Positions 9,941 to 21,800 of a stretch of DNA of 21,998 nucleotides are shown here, piece by piece; position 1 is the stretch's first letter, and each line of letters starts with the position of its first letter. The stretch is from Saccoglossus kowalevskii (taxonomy: Eukaryota; Hemichordata; Enteropneusta; Harrimaniidae): assembly GCF_000003605.2 (NCBI RefSeq), contig NW_003118930.1, positions 668,233-690,230 of the forward strand, written 5' to 3'. The notes beneath the pieces were generated by a model. It saw only the letters and a list, made by a program, of their open reading frames with translations. It was not told the origin of the DNA and made no database searches. The position numbers were made by a program, and so were the translations under genes.

Positions 9941-11300
9941 GTGCACAACTCCAATGATTTGAAGAGGATCGTGGTTTATATTGACTAGCGCAGAATTAGA
10001 AAACTGTCACATTTTACGACAATCGTAAAAGTTGTTCCGACGTGGCTGGTATATTTTTATAGAAATAAGTGAATTACACACTTATGAAAATTACTTCACG
10101 ATAAATACGACATTACACGGTTACGAATTTTGCTATTTCATTAACATTAGCAGAAACATTAGAGTAATTATTTGCGCGTCCTGACGCTTTATTTGCCTAG
10201 TTCTATCAGCGGTCTTCACGCATTATAACATTAAATTGGCTAGCAGTAGTTGTGGTTCTGTGAATAAAACTAACACCGTTCCCACTGTAAGGTTGGGAAA
10301 TCTTCCGATGCGATTTAAAACAAAAACGCGTTTTGGTGAAGGCAGTAAAATATCGATATATATCTACAGCATTAAGATTCAAGTTTCACGAATAATAATT
10401 TATCTAGTCATAATATGCAAGTTACCAAAGACTACCTGGTATTTACCCTGGCCTAGTACCTAACATATAAGGTATTTTTGTTACGTCACACTACTTCGAG
10501 AAAAATAAACATAGACCATCATATTGTAATAGACGCGACAAACATACCTTGTAAACCGAATATACTTTAAACCACTGTACAATTAATTATGCATACAGAA
10601 GCAGTTTAGTGATTATGCCAACACGAATCATTTAACTTTGTGAAATTCCTAAACGCTAATAACATGTCAATCTTATTTAAATGACTAATCATGAATGCAG
10701 ACTAATTGTGCAAGACAATACACTAACTCTGTATGTATCCATTATAGAAATGACTTGAAAGAAGTGGAAAATGTTACAACCTACTTTGATGCTGTGCTGA
10801 CCCTTTACATCATTGATTTCCATTTTCATTGGACGCCTATTACTTATTAACCAGTCACAATGCATGTGTTGTAAAATGTATAATTGCATTCTGTAAAGAC
10901 CCCTTTGTAGCCTACTTAGTAAGTAATGATCTAATTCTCTCCTGGCACGCAAAGTATGTCAGGATATCTCAATGGCAGAGAAACTAGCATTTGTAACACA
11001 GTCGTCTTACAAAGAAAATCCATTTGCGCGGTCAAAGTCAGTACTGTATTTAAGCGTTTAGTTATTAAACTGAATTGGTATTTTATGTATTTGACATTAG
11101 CATCATACGCACTCCGTACTCTCGGAGCACTTGATATCCGACAAATATTCGTGGAACGTAGGTATAATGTTTCTCGAGAAATATAAAGGCTAAACGTACT
11201 ATGTTGCGAGAATTAAATAAGATTCCTACATGACCAGTTACATGTCAACACATTATTTATGTGCACTAGGTTTTTACGGGGTCACATGTGAATATGAAGT
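9941..11300. other. Intergenic stretch, no gene supported
   Basis: An open frame at 10236-10463 starts from TTG and lacks splice support. Two palindromes lie close together at 10323-10334 (AAAACGCGTTTT) and 10350-10359 (ATATCGATAT). Nothing else stands out. Confidence 0.5.
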
Positions 11301-11301
11301 T

Positions 11302-11362
11302 GTTACGAGGATACCTCAAAGTATGCACGAAGACAGTATCGACCGACGCGCAGCGGAGGTAG
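11302..11362 (+). repeat. Dispersed repeat copy A
   Basis: This segment contains the core TATCGACC-R-ACGCGCAGCGG and flanking words TTACGAG and ACGAAGAC. All of these recur in the same order on the opposite strand at 18757-18818. The 26-base core (11335-11360) matches the other copy with two differences. An 11-base gap and other indels separate the flanking matches. It is probably a decayed copy of an interspersed repeat family. Confidence 0.5.
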
Positions 11363-11667
11363 TTGCACTTATCTTTGCTTACATATTCATTCATTCATTT
11401 TAGTAATTATTTAAACTAAAAACATAAACTAAAATCCTCTGCTTTATATATTTTATAGTATTATATAGCGACTACAGATGTGTTCACTTTCACATATGCA
11501 TCAATGAACGAGTGAAATTGACACACAAGAACGCAGTCAGTACACACACTACATCGATTTTATTTCATGCGTTTATACATTTTATATCAAGTTTAATATC
11601 AAGACAGTTTAGCAAACGCATTGACTTTCAACATGCGATAATTGTAATGTCCTAGACGTTGTTAGGA

Positions 11668-11934
11668 ATGTTAATCATCCAGAGCTTGTTCGCCATAATG
11701 TATATTGTTGTACTGCAGAATATAGAAGGGCTGCCAGAATTTATGGTCGGTCATGATTGTATATCACCGGTTGTATATTACACAAACATCTTCCCTTCAG
11801 TTCAAGTTCAAGCTACAGTTAGTAAATGTGTAACACGCAATATATTTACAATTAAAAGTTCATGCAAAATAGATTATTTTCGATTATTTAACAACTTACA
11901 GGTAATTCTATGTCATGTACTTGAAGAGCCGTGA
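11668..11934 (+). CDS. Weak candidate exon with signal-peptide-like N-terminus
   Basis: From the ATG at 11668 the frame gives 88 residues. The first 21 are hydrophobic (I, L, F, V, M rich, with no charge until E20), as in a signal peptide. Cysteines follow at residues 31, 54, 66 and 82. An in-frame CAG|GTAATT donor lies at 11901/11902, after residue 78, so the frame could be a first coding exon with the rest beyond. TATA-like words occur around 11575-11590, but no strong promoter is seen. Composition is only slightly less AT-rich than the flanks. I do not recognise a family. Chance is a serious alternative, because hydrophobic codons are common in AT-rich DNA. Confidence 0.2.
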   Translation: MLIIQSLFAIMYIVVLQNIEGLPEFMVGHDCISPVVYYTNIFPSVQVQATVSKCVTRNIFTIKSSCKIDYFRLFNNLQVILCHVLEEP

Positions 11935-12330
11935 CTTACACACCAGTTCAGATTAAATTGACATTACCGGTAACTGCGACGTGAAGTCCAACGCTGAATG
12001 CATTGCTGTATACGAACAGTTATTGATCATCTCCCTGAAGTTTTCATGCATGAATTTCACAACTGAAATATTGAACTACGCACAACTGCATTAAATATTC
12101 GTGTTTTGGCAATTGAGTAAATTGTAGAGTGTCACTCTGATACTGCCCATAAAACCAATGCAATTGGAAATATGTTTGTTAGTTATAACCGTGTCACATC
12201 GCTGGAGAAAATCTATAATTACTATGGATTTCTATTACGTAAATATTATTTTCAGACATTGTGACACAGTGTAGACTAACGTAAATCCCGAGCTGGTTTA
12301 ACGATGTTGGCAACAGACAGTGAGTTTGGC
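11935..12330. other. AT-rich intergenic stretch
   Basis: No gene, repeat or RNA structure could be supported in this segment. Confidence 0.5.
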
Positions 12331-12334
12331 ATTT

Positions 12335-12400
12335 CAGGTAGCTAGGAGATTGATGTGATCATGCGTTCGAATCATGTGTGTATTAGAATTATATTTGAAT
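12335..12400 (+). repeat. Possible decayed tRNA-derived SINE head
   Basis: The segment has an A-box-like TAGCTAGGAG (near 12340) followed by a B-box-like GTTCGAATC (near 12366). The order and approximate spacing are those of a pol III internal promoter. No cloverleaf can be folded convincingly, so it is not a functional tRNA. A poly(T) run follows near 12403. Only the box words support this call. Confidence 0.25.
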
Positions 12401-12821
12401 GATTTTTTTTAATTTTTTCTACAACAAAGTCGTCCTGATATTCCCCACTTTCCATGATCATGATTGTTATTATTCAAGTAGCTTCATTTTGTCCTCAGTA
12501 ATACATTAACAATTACAGTTCACTTATGTACTGTTCATGGGTATAACATTTAGCTGGCTACACTTTTAGCATAATGTATATTGTGTGCTCTCGTACATCA
12601 AAAAAATTTAAAACGTCCAGTTTTCTTCATGAACTCATTTACAACAATGTATTTGTCAGGAAGATTGATGTATTATGAGTTTTATGGAGGATTGTACCTG
12701 TTTGAGACCGTTAAAGCAAAATATACACACATGATAAAAATATAAGCCACACATTGGGTATTGCATTTTCATACAATGATTGTTTTTATAAATATGGTAT
12801 TTAATTTATGTGAAATATTTA

Positions 12822-12841
12822 AATAAAATTGAAAAAAAAAA
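12822..12841 (+). other. AATAAA followed by a short A-run
   Basis: AATAAA (12822-12827) is followed almost at once by ten A (12832-12841). It may be the 3' end of an old retroposed copy or a plain AT-rich coincidence. I found no target-site duplication. Confidence 0.25.
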
Positions 12842-14190
12842 TATTATAATTGAATCTAATAGTAGTTTGATCTCCAACCCTAAGAATGGTCTAGTGCCAC
12901 ATCAGAACCGTATAAAATAATAATTTACAGACACAAGTTTATAACAATTAGAAGCAAGCGACGATATTTGGTGGAAACACTGATAAAGACTTTCCGTTTG
13001 TACATTGTGAAATGCTTTCTCTTTTATGCAGAAAAATACAGTTATTGTTCCTGAGTTGTTGGACACACTACATAGATTTTAATTTCGTTCATCTTCTTTC
13101 AATCATGCCTTTCAAAGGCAAAAATATAGAATATAGCAAATTATTTTGTTTCTGTAATATTCGTAGTGTAATCGGTAATTATGGAAATTATTTATGGGTA
13201 CATAGGAAATACATTTAGTTATATATTATTCTTAATATAAATATCTAAATTATGTTGTCAAAATTATTTTTGTTTTTAGCTCCCCTCCCCAAAGAATTTC
13301 ATGATGTCGAAAACGGAAAGTTTTTATCATAGTATTTAGAGGGTATAAGTAGATCTATCTAGGGATAATTAGCTTATTTCGCGGGAGATACTAACCAAGC
13401 GAAAGGACCTTATTTAGTTATTGTTTACAACAATCGCCGTAATTCTATAAACAAAATAATCGATAATACGTTTCAGGAAACACTAGTTTGACTAATGGAA
13501 ATATGTATTATAATAATGTCTGAATTAGTTTTCATCGTGATTACAATGGAGACAATATATAAATGTACTGTCGATGAGATACTAACATGTTTTTCTTCGT
13601 AAAATATTCTAGACAAAATAGTCCCTTTGACGACAGCGTCACGTTCAACACGGGTCGTATGTATTTTTCGGGGGAAAATCGCACTCGCATTAGCAAAAAA
13701 TGATTTACACTACACTAAATGAATTAATTATTTCTTGTCTTTACTTTCAAGAAAATGTAATACATTATTTAGAATAGGAACATCCGGGGAATCATAACAC
13801 TATCCTATTATTATTCAAAAACGAATGACAGTCCGGTGCTGTTTCCAGTAACTATATCAAACACACAGTGCATTTAACAGCAATTCATGCTTGATTGGAC
13901 ACATTAAACACTGCGGTTCAATGCACCCTTACAGCGGGCTGGGCTTCTTGTATAGTGTACATCCAATCCAATCTAATAAGCTTAATGTGGATTTCATGTT
14001 TAGCCATCATGTTTCAAACGAAAAGAAAAATAACATTCCATCGTATGATATTTTCACCTGCTGCAGTTGTCCAACATCGTACATTTCAACAAAATAGCCA
14101 TATACTAAGCAAGACGATGAATGCATGGGATGAATGTTTAATTTAATATGCTACCAAAATAAGAAAGCATTAAGCTTGTGACAATTAGAG
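12842..14190. other. Intergenic stretch, no gene supported
   Basis: Open frames at 13012-13218 and 13891-14146 lack start context, splice support and compositional contrast. I see no RNA gene or repeat in this stretch. Confidence 0.5.
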
Positions 14191-14194
14191 AATT

Positions 14195-14215
14195 AAAAAA
14201 AAAAAAAAAAAAAAA
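14195..14215 (+). repeat. Poly(A) run of 21
   Basis: This is an uninterrupted mononucleotide tract. It could be the tail of a retroposon, but I found no upstream body and no matching target-site duplication. Confidence 0.8.
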
Positions 14216-14360
14216 CGTCTAGTTTTGAAATGGCAGACTGATACAATTAGCTAAATGAAGGTTTCTGATAATGCGCGTAATACGTGATATAATATGATTC
14301 ATGCCGATATCAAATGAACCCCGCAGTATTACAAATGAATACCCGATGTATCACACACAA

Positions 14361-14800
14361 ATATACTACACAATATAATGAATATACTACACAATATAAC
14401 GAATATACTCACAGTATAACGAATATACTACACAATATAACGAATATACTACACACTATATCAAATACACTACACAATATAACGAATATACTGCACAATA
14501 TAACGAATATACTACACAATACAACGAATATACTACACAATATAACGAATATACTACACAATATAACGGATATACTACACACTATATCAAATATATTATA
14601 CAATATAATAAATATACTACACATTATAACGAATATACTACACACTATATCAAATATACTACACAATATAACGAATATACTACACAATATAACGAATATA
14701 CTACACAATACAATGAATATACTACACAATATAACGAATATACTACACACTATATCAAATATACTACACAATATAACGAATATACTACATAATATAATGA
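14361..14800. repeat. 21-base tandem repeat array (minisatellite), 21 units
   Basis: Units of 21 bases begin ATATACTACACA and end TATAACGA. I count 21 full units from 14361 to 14800, with a degenerate 22nd continuing to about 14822. One unit (14403-14422) is 20 bases. A recurrent variant with ACACTATATCAA occurs at units 5, 11, 14 and 19 (starting 14444, 14570, 14633 and 14738). A second variant with AATACAA occurs at units 8 and 17. Because 21 is a multiple of three and the unit lacks stops in some frames, long open frames run through it on both strands (14314-14883 plus, 14409-14771 minus). They encode a seven-residue repeat (NILHNIT on the plus strand). These are by-products of the repeat, not genes. 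Confidence 0.95.
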
Positions 14801-14822
14801 ATATACCACGCCTTATTCTAAT

Positions 14823-16500
14823 GAATGCTCAACATTATTTAGTAATAAACCACACATACACTTTCACTTATGCATACATATAAAAATACGCTATACATAA
14901 TAATAAATGCATTAAAGAATATAAAGAAATAACCAATACATTTTACAATGAATGTACTATGTTCAAACTTTCAATGATTTTTTTCTGAAACAAATGAAAA
15001 AAAAATATTATGCACACTCGACAGATCCACCGGCAAACGATGCATTTTATAACATATGAAACGCTCTATAACAAAGTATGTTTAGTGTCAGAGGTGATTC
15101 TGCTTTTAATAATGTGTTCGGCATAAAGTGTCGATTCCCTTTCATTACATATGCGAATAATTCATTATTTATTACAATAATATCCGAGTAATGTCTGTAA
15201 CAATAACAAAGACGCTGTTTATTTATTTTTATTAAGTTCGCATACTGTATTCATATATTTGAGTATGTTTTATTCTATATATTACAATACACAATAATAG
15301 CTGAGTAATTCTCAGTTAACTTAGAATTTAAGTGTGTCTTCTAGCACAATATTATTCATAAACATATACATTGTCGTTATATGAGTATGTCGAGATTATT
15401 TGACACCTGGTAACAGCTACCTCAAAAACTTACATTTCCAAGAAATTTCTAGCAATATAGGTGAATAATATTAGTTTGTTACCCCGTCTCTGGAAACTAT
15501 TCACACATTCATAGCAACACGGTATATACACTCTTCGCAGGGTCACATCATTCTGCTTCAACAATCTAAGACATACAGGCATATTATTGCTACTTACATA
15601 TAAATGTATATCTCATTTTGCGATAAATGCGTTTCGAACATGAATCTGATTTATTCATACAGTAGAATTACTCAGACATTATGATCATGAAGCTAGCCTA
15701 AGTAAAGAATACAATGTGTCAAGTTCAGGGCAATACATCTGTAAAATTATGTTACACTACCGATTACTATTCTGCAATAAATACTATTGAATTGGAATAT
15801 CTACGCTAGCACTTAAATCATTAACCTTTAAATAATACACACTACAGCAATACTAATCACGTCCGGATGCCATTTTGCACACTGTCAGTCGAATTTTTAA
15901 ATTAAACTAATCCACTGAAACATCAGCGTAATCGGCAACTACCATGATACATTAGAGATAATAAATGGATTGACTTGAAATCTGAAACCAATGCAGCAAT
16001 GACTTATGAGACGACAAGACAAGAGGAGAATTCCCGTGAGAACAATTCGATTCCTTGCTCATTATACTAACTGTAATAACTTTCCTGATATGTATCTAAT
16101 GGATACTTTCTCGTCGCCCTTTTGTATCGAATGCAATAACATCTGCGTGCTGAATATTATGTTACTACGTGTTGGCAAATTTCCGGTTACAATATTGTGT
16201 TCCGCAATGAATCTAGTAAGAGTGTAGATGCAGATTTTAACTGCGGTTTTATGGATCTTACCCAACAATCAGAGGGGTCAGTATTATGTTACGTCACATT
16301 AGCGTCACAATCAGGCTGTTTAATCAGATTTAAATGGCATGATTTGATAAGCAATCATTCGTTGATGTTTTAGCAAATTGTCGTTATCTCAACAATATGT
16401 GAATCAGTGTACATCGGTCATGTTTCAATATCAAATTCGATTATAGATTGGAGACCTGATAACCGTGCAAACAATCACATATAGTTCGATTGTATACCTG
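14823..16500. other. AT-rich intergenic stretch, no gene supported
   Basis: Low-complexity AT-rich DNA continues past the array. Open frames at 16006-16268 on both strands mirror each other and have no supporting signals. Confidence 0.5.
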
Positions 16501-16560
16501 TTTACACGTAGTTGGTTATAAAACCGTGGCGTTCATTCAAATACATTCGTGTGTACTCCA
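16500..16560 (+). promoter_or_regulatory. Weak candidate TATA promoter
   Basis: GGTTATAAAACCGTGG contains TATAAAA at 16517-16523, preceded by CACGTA. No splice donor or open frame downstream supports a transcript, so this may be a chance TATA word in AT-rich DNA. Confidence 0.15.
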
Positions 16561-18756
16561 TGCATACTTCTGTGTGGATTAACTTTGTACAGAAGCTTTA
16601 GGCTGGAATCGATTTCATTTCACGTGACGCACTCTGGTTATATATAGATTTGAATCGACAATTAGTAACACATTGTATGTAACACATTCAACGTACATTT
16701 CTAATGACAGTGGGTCACTTGCCAGTTCTGGCATATTTGGATCTTCTCTAAATTGTCTCTCGTAAATATTCGAACTAAAATTCCAGGTGAATTTTCGGAG
16801 ATATTTTGTTCAACACCATTTTAATTTCACATTGGCCAAACATAACTGTGCTAATTGCGCCACTTATCAAGTGACTTGTTCAATACTAAATGATCTGTTA
16901 AGTATTGCTATTTCTGTTTCATGCTAAACGAAACTAACTTAAAGATTACGGAATGTTAGACGTTTGAGGCTAACTGCGATGCAGTGACAACATCATTCCA
17001 CACATAAACATTTCAAATATTCTGGCATGAACCGCTGACAAATTTAGAAGGGGTGAAGGGTAACTTTAAATCAAATTATTATTTCTTGATATGATCATCT
17101 TCAAATCTTTTATCAAAGAATTATACTCGCGATTCTGTGATGGCATAATTGGTAATTCTATCATGACATAACACTACAGATGTCAAAGGTTACCAGTAAA
17201 ACATTCATCGACAATGTAGTTTTTACATTGTACTGGACCGATGGCTTAACTATATTATCCTCTGCTGTACAGCATGTTGTATTACCATCTGCATCCAAGA
17301 TTTGACTCACAGACACGGACACCCAAAAATGTTGATAAACTGGTGAAGAATAGTAGGTGAATGTCAGCCAGATTGTTGATCATCAATGACAAATATAAGA
17401 AGTTCCATCACTGACACGATATTCTTTATACATGAATGGATATATATCCAAACATTTTATGTCGCGTTTCTACAAAAAATACTGTATTTACTTCGTACAT
17501 CGACACAAATGGCTACAAAATGTGTACTTACTTGGCGAATATACTTAAATACTTAAATGTTTATTTAGTCACTCAACCGCTTCACGGGTTAACAGACAAT
17601 ATTTAATTGGCTATCAGATAATGGAGATAGTGAAAACAAGTAGTAAATGTACATTCGAATACAAAGTGTCCCCTTACGAATAAGGGTTATTGTGTTTTTC
17701 CCAGTTTCTCAGTTAAATTTATATTTTATTAACAAAGCTTGTGGGATATTATTTAGACATAGCTGACATTTAATGTTTTATTAGTGTGATAATGTTTTGA
17801 CAATGATGGTAATGTACCAATCAATCAATAAAGAAACAGAATAGCATAGCAACTGTCACGGCGATGGAGAAATTAACAACATTCACATTATAATTATAGT
17901 TGAAGGACAGTACATGTCAGATTTTGAATGATGGTTTGGCATGCACTTGTCATATTAATTGATTTAATAGTACAATCATCATTACACACGAGTTCTTTTT
18001 TTCATTTTAATGCAGATTGAATAATTAATCATACCCCAAAGTAGTTACAATATAAAATAATTATGAATGACGAGTATTGTCGTCATGACAAATGACAAAG
18101 TATGTGATGGTGCATACTTTCATATTTAATTAGCAAACTAGAAAATATAGTTTAGAGATTGCCTTAGCGTTTTATAGAAAGTGATTATAATTGTACCCTT
18201 ATATGTCTAGTCCGCTGGTTCTTATTAATCGATTTTAACACCAGGATATACTGGCAACGTCTCCTTATTTCTCTAATTCCAAACTGTCTCGTGGTATGGA
18301 CTGCGTTATAGCGTATAGCGTGTTTATATGTGTCTACATCATTTAGTTAATCTGACACAACATCAAGTAGTTTTGGATGTACTACTAATACAGTGGTCTC
18401 GCACTTGAACCGCATTCAGTGACATTGGCATGACACAGTGTCCTAATACGCATTTGTTGTTAATGATAAATATTCATGTGATTAAGTATAATTTAAGTAT
18501 ATAAATGTTTATGATATACAATATATTGTCAAATTAGTGCATTAATTCACATTTTAATTTAATATGTCAACTAGATTAACCCAGAAGCAGATATATTGTC
18601 GAAGCGAAACGACCCGGTTCACTTTCTATTCTCTGTCACTCTGCATTATACGATTTCTGTCAACTATTTAAATTGGCAACTCAAGTTCAAGTTTGCGTTA
18701 TCACATACTGACTAAACTAACACATTACATGTATTTAATATTTTGAGGTTATTACT
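16561..18756. other. Intergenic stretch, no gene supported
   Basis: Only small local features are seen, such as the hairpin CCCTTA-CGAA-TAAGGG near 17673 and the short duplication ATACTTAAATACTTAAAT near 17541. No coding or RNA gene could be supported. Confidence 0.5.
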
Positions 18757-18818
18757 CAGATCTCCGCTGCGCGTTGGTCGATACTCCCGCTGTAGTGTCT
18801 TCGTTATACTCGTAATAA
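18757..18818 (-). repeat. Dispersed repeat copy B (inverted relative to copy A)
   Basis: Read on the minus strand, this carries TTACGAG, ACGAAGAC and the core TATCGACC-R-ACGCGCAGCGG in the same order as 11302-11362. It has about 11 more bases between ACGAAGAC and the core. The 26-base core maps to 18760-18785. It is a second copy of the same dispersed element. Confidence 0.5.
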
Positions 18819-21180
18819 TCTTATTTACTATAAATCTTTTTCTGCCAAGAATATGTCATGATAATGCCGAAATCAAAAAGGTTTAGAACAGATTTAGCAA
18901 ACTTCTTTGTGTGTGGTCCGGAATAAACCCCGGGCCGGCCATTTTTTTATTATTAGAGGATTCTAATGTACATACTCGTTCCATATTTGGAGTTCGGTTT
19001 CCTAATATGGTAGAATGAAAATACCCAGTGCCATGCAAAATCTCGGCACGTTGTAACTCATGACTTACTGTGTATAATAATATTTGTTATTTAATTGGAT
19101 ACCTTGAAATATATTATGTATCGTGTAAAATATACACTATTCCTTTGACTAATCTGACGATATAAGTCACTTTACGCTCTCCAATGTATCAGTCAGTTAC
19201 GAATCGTACTTCGATAAATAATTTCCTGTAGACGTATTGGACTAAAATTACCGATAAAAAACCTTCCTAAAATACACTTACAGGAAATGGCTGTGTTAAC
19301 AAGGTGGAATACGTATATATAATGATGTGAATTTGACAGCGCAATGATTTTGTTATTAACACTACACCCTGAAAGGAGCAAATAACATGTTAATTGAACA
19401 AAGTCGATTTCCTGTTAAAGTGATACGAGCATTCCGTCGAGTGTTGTAATACATGTTCATCGCGTGATGCCGACAACATATATATGTTGATGATCGACAT
19501 ACTCAACCTAGATATATATAGCACATAATGCTGCATCGACGATACGACAGATATCATAAAATCACGACAGGTCTACGCTTGTTTTCAGTCACAGGCGCTG
19601 CGCTACTTTGACTCTATCGATATGGGTCAGAACGCAAGTCTACAGTCCGGCATAATTATACACATTCACAGTTGAAATCTAATTTCTTGTATAATAATGT
19701 AGTTCTGGTCAACAATTCTGATGTTTGATGTGAAAATCATAGAAGCTTACTATTCACTTTATAAATGGTTTTGGGCCACCAGCCTATTTTCGAGAAAATG
19801 AAGGTTGTATTTTAGTGAATGCAAGCAATTTGATCAGTATTAGTGCTCGTCTACTGGTATTTCCAACGATGAAAATCTTCTGCCAAATTGTAGACTGGTT
19901 CGTGACTACTAGAATACATTTTGTTGATCTAAATTATTACCTTACTTTATATTATTTAACATTGTTTTCTATATACATTTAGTTGAAGTAGACATTCAAG
20001 CGGTGAATTATTGAAAATACGTATACAATACGTATTTGAACATGTGCATTTGATATATAATAAACCTTGGCTGAATTCAAAACAATATGCGGTAAATATA
20101 CGATTATAGCGTTTAATACCATATGTGGGGGGTAATAAGTCATCAATTTACAGCTACTCAAACTATCAGATCACATATTACACAGACGTATATTACCTTA
20201 GCCAATCTTGGCTGATTGAATTTTGTCCTGGAAACTGGATGGTTTCTATATTTATCGAAAGTTGTGCACTCTTACATATAACCACACGGATGTTATTACA
20301 TAATAAAATAATATGAATATTCAGTACCAGTCAAAAGCGAACATGTCACCGAAAAGTGATAATTGCAATGACTTTGTTTAGAATGATGACTTTAATATTT
20401 GTACTGATAAAAAAAGAAATATTATTTAGCAATAAACTATATGATCACTAACTTCCTGTACATACGTTTTTTCTATTGGAATGCAATATTAATAATGAAA
20501 GAACTTTTGATGATTGTAGTGTAAACGGAAAAGTTTATTTTAGTTGTAACTCCGAATTTTCATGATGTCACCCGAGTTACGAGTTAACATTTACGGGGAA
20601 ACACATTTTTTCTAAGATATCTACACTTATTTCAAAGTTAAATCTGACCCACAAAAGACATGTCGAGTTCTAAGGTCAAGCGCTTGTAAAATTTTCAAGG
20701 TAGGATTTATAATCAATTGTCTAAACGAACTACTTTTTCCAAGAAATACATTAGCATGGAGTGTCATGCTTGCCTCATTTATATAATTGTACGAAATATA
20801 TTAATGACATGTAAAATCAGGTGTATGACGTCTCTTCAAAACCTGGCTCATCGGAAGCCTTTAAAAATACAATGTTGACTTTTCAATATATGATGAATAT
20901 TTACAATGTTTGCAAATATACTATGCATATTTTTCAATTTATGTAATATATATATATTGCATAATATATGGATAAGTATGAATTGAAGGTTGCAATTTGT
21001 AACTTATGTTTGACTTGAGACAGCATGTTGCCTTGTTGCTTCTCTCGTGCATTGAAGCTGTGTTTCTTTTCTTTCGTTTGGATGTCAAGTGTGAGAGTGA
21101 GTTTTGATACGAAATGAACACAATTGTGTGAAACTTTAGAACGAATGATTAAATTGAGTCCGAGAATTGTGATTAAGCTT
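18819..21180. other. AT-rich intergenic stretch, no gene supported
   Basis: A 13-base all-G/C island (CCCCGGGCCGGCC, 18928-18940) is the only sharp compositional feature. A TA run lies near 20946-20957. Open frames here are short and unsupported. Confidence 0.5.
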
Positions 21181-21237
21181 GAATATACGTCTGAAATCTC
21201 TAATTTGATTTTCCATAAAGTGTTGAAGTGAGTCCCA

Positions 21238-21421
21238 ATGTCACAAAATTCTGTTATTAATATGGTGCGACACTGTATGCGTTGCTATAAACTAAGGGAT
21301 TTACACGGTGTATTCGGTGACAATTACAATAACATTGCCGACATTGAGAATGGTTCTAAATCCCTACGCCCTCACCGTCATACGCAATTCATTTGTTGGT
21401 ACTTCGTTTATTCTTTGACAG
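21238..21421 (+). CDS. Weak candidate exon ending at a splice donor
   Basis: The ATG at 21238 (or 21262) opens a frame of about 61 residues. The frame runs into ACAG|GTTAGT, with the donor at 21421/21422. The segment contains HCMRC and an acidic GDNYNNIADIENG stretch and is less AT-rich than its flanks. I see no matching promoter, signal peptide or family. It may be an exon of a gene continuing beyond the window, or chance. Confidence 0.15.
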
Positions 21422-21482
21422 GTTAGTTTTTGAATTATATGAAATTTTTGGAAATAATAATTATAAACTATAATGATAACTA

Positions 21483-21542
21483 TGTGTGTGAGTGTATGTG
21501 TGTATTTATTTATTTATTTATTTGTTTATTTATTTATTTATA
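21483..21542. repeat. TG-rich and ATTT microsatellite
   Basis: A short TG-rich tract (about 21483-21502) passes into about ten copies of the four-base unit ATTT with one interruption (TTTG). It directly borders the probable interspersed repeat that follows. Confidence 0.85.
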
Positions 21543-21800
21543 GATGTATGCCTGTCTTTTCTACGAGTATCCCAAGAACTACTCGATGGATTTCAATGAA
21601 ACTTGATACATGGATACTCAATGGATAAATGCACACAACTGATTAGTTATCAGTCGAAATCCGTGAATAATAATTAGCTAATTTGCGTAAGTTCATAACA
21701 CGTGGATTCTTGTCGTCATAGCGGCAGTCCAAATTGCCGACTTCATTGAAACGGAATTTTTTACGGGGTGATTTTGAGACTCAGAAATAAATTTAAATCA
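21543..21800 (+). repeat. Probable interspersed repeat fragment
   Basis: Directly after the ATTT microsatellite comes a segment with ACTACTCGATGGATTTCAA and GAAACTTGATACATGG. In my recollection, words of this type (a sensor-like 'actact-gatttcaa-gaaacttg' block) recur in dispersed repeats of several marine invertebrate genomes, often beside simple repeats. The boundary at 21800 is a guess. No terminal repeats or coding capacity are seen. Confidence 0.35.

Noticed and set aside
12335-12400. A functional tRNA gene
   Set aside because: Only A-box-like and B-box-like words are present, and no acceptor or anticodon stems pair convincingly.
14195-14215. Poly(A) tract as a retroposon tail
   Set aside because: I found no recognisable body upstream and no target-site duplication flanking it, so it is reported only as a mononucleotide repeat.
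16006-16268. Overlapping plus and minus frames of about 70 codons
   Set aside because: They shadow each other, lack signals of transcription or splicing, and show no recognisable domain.
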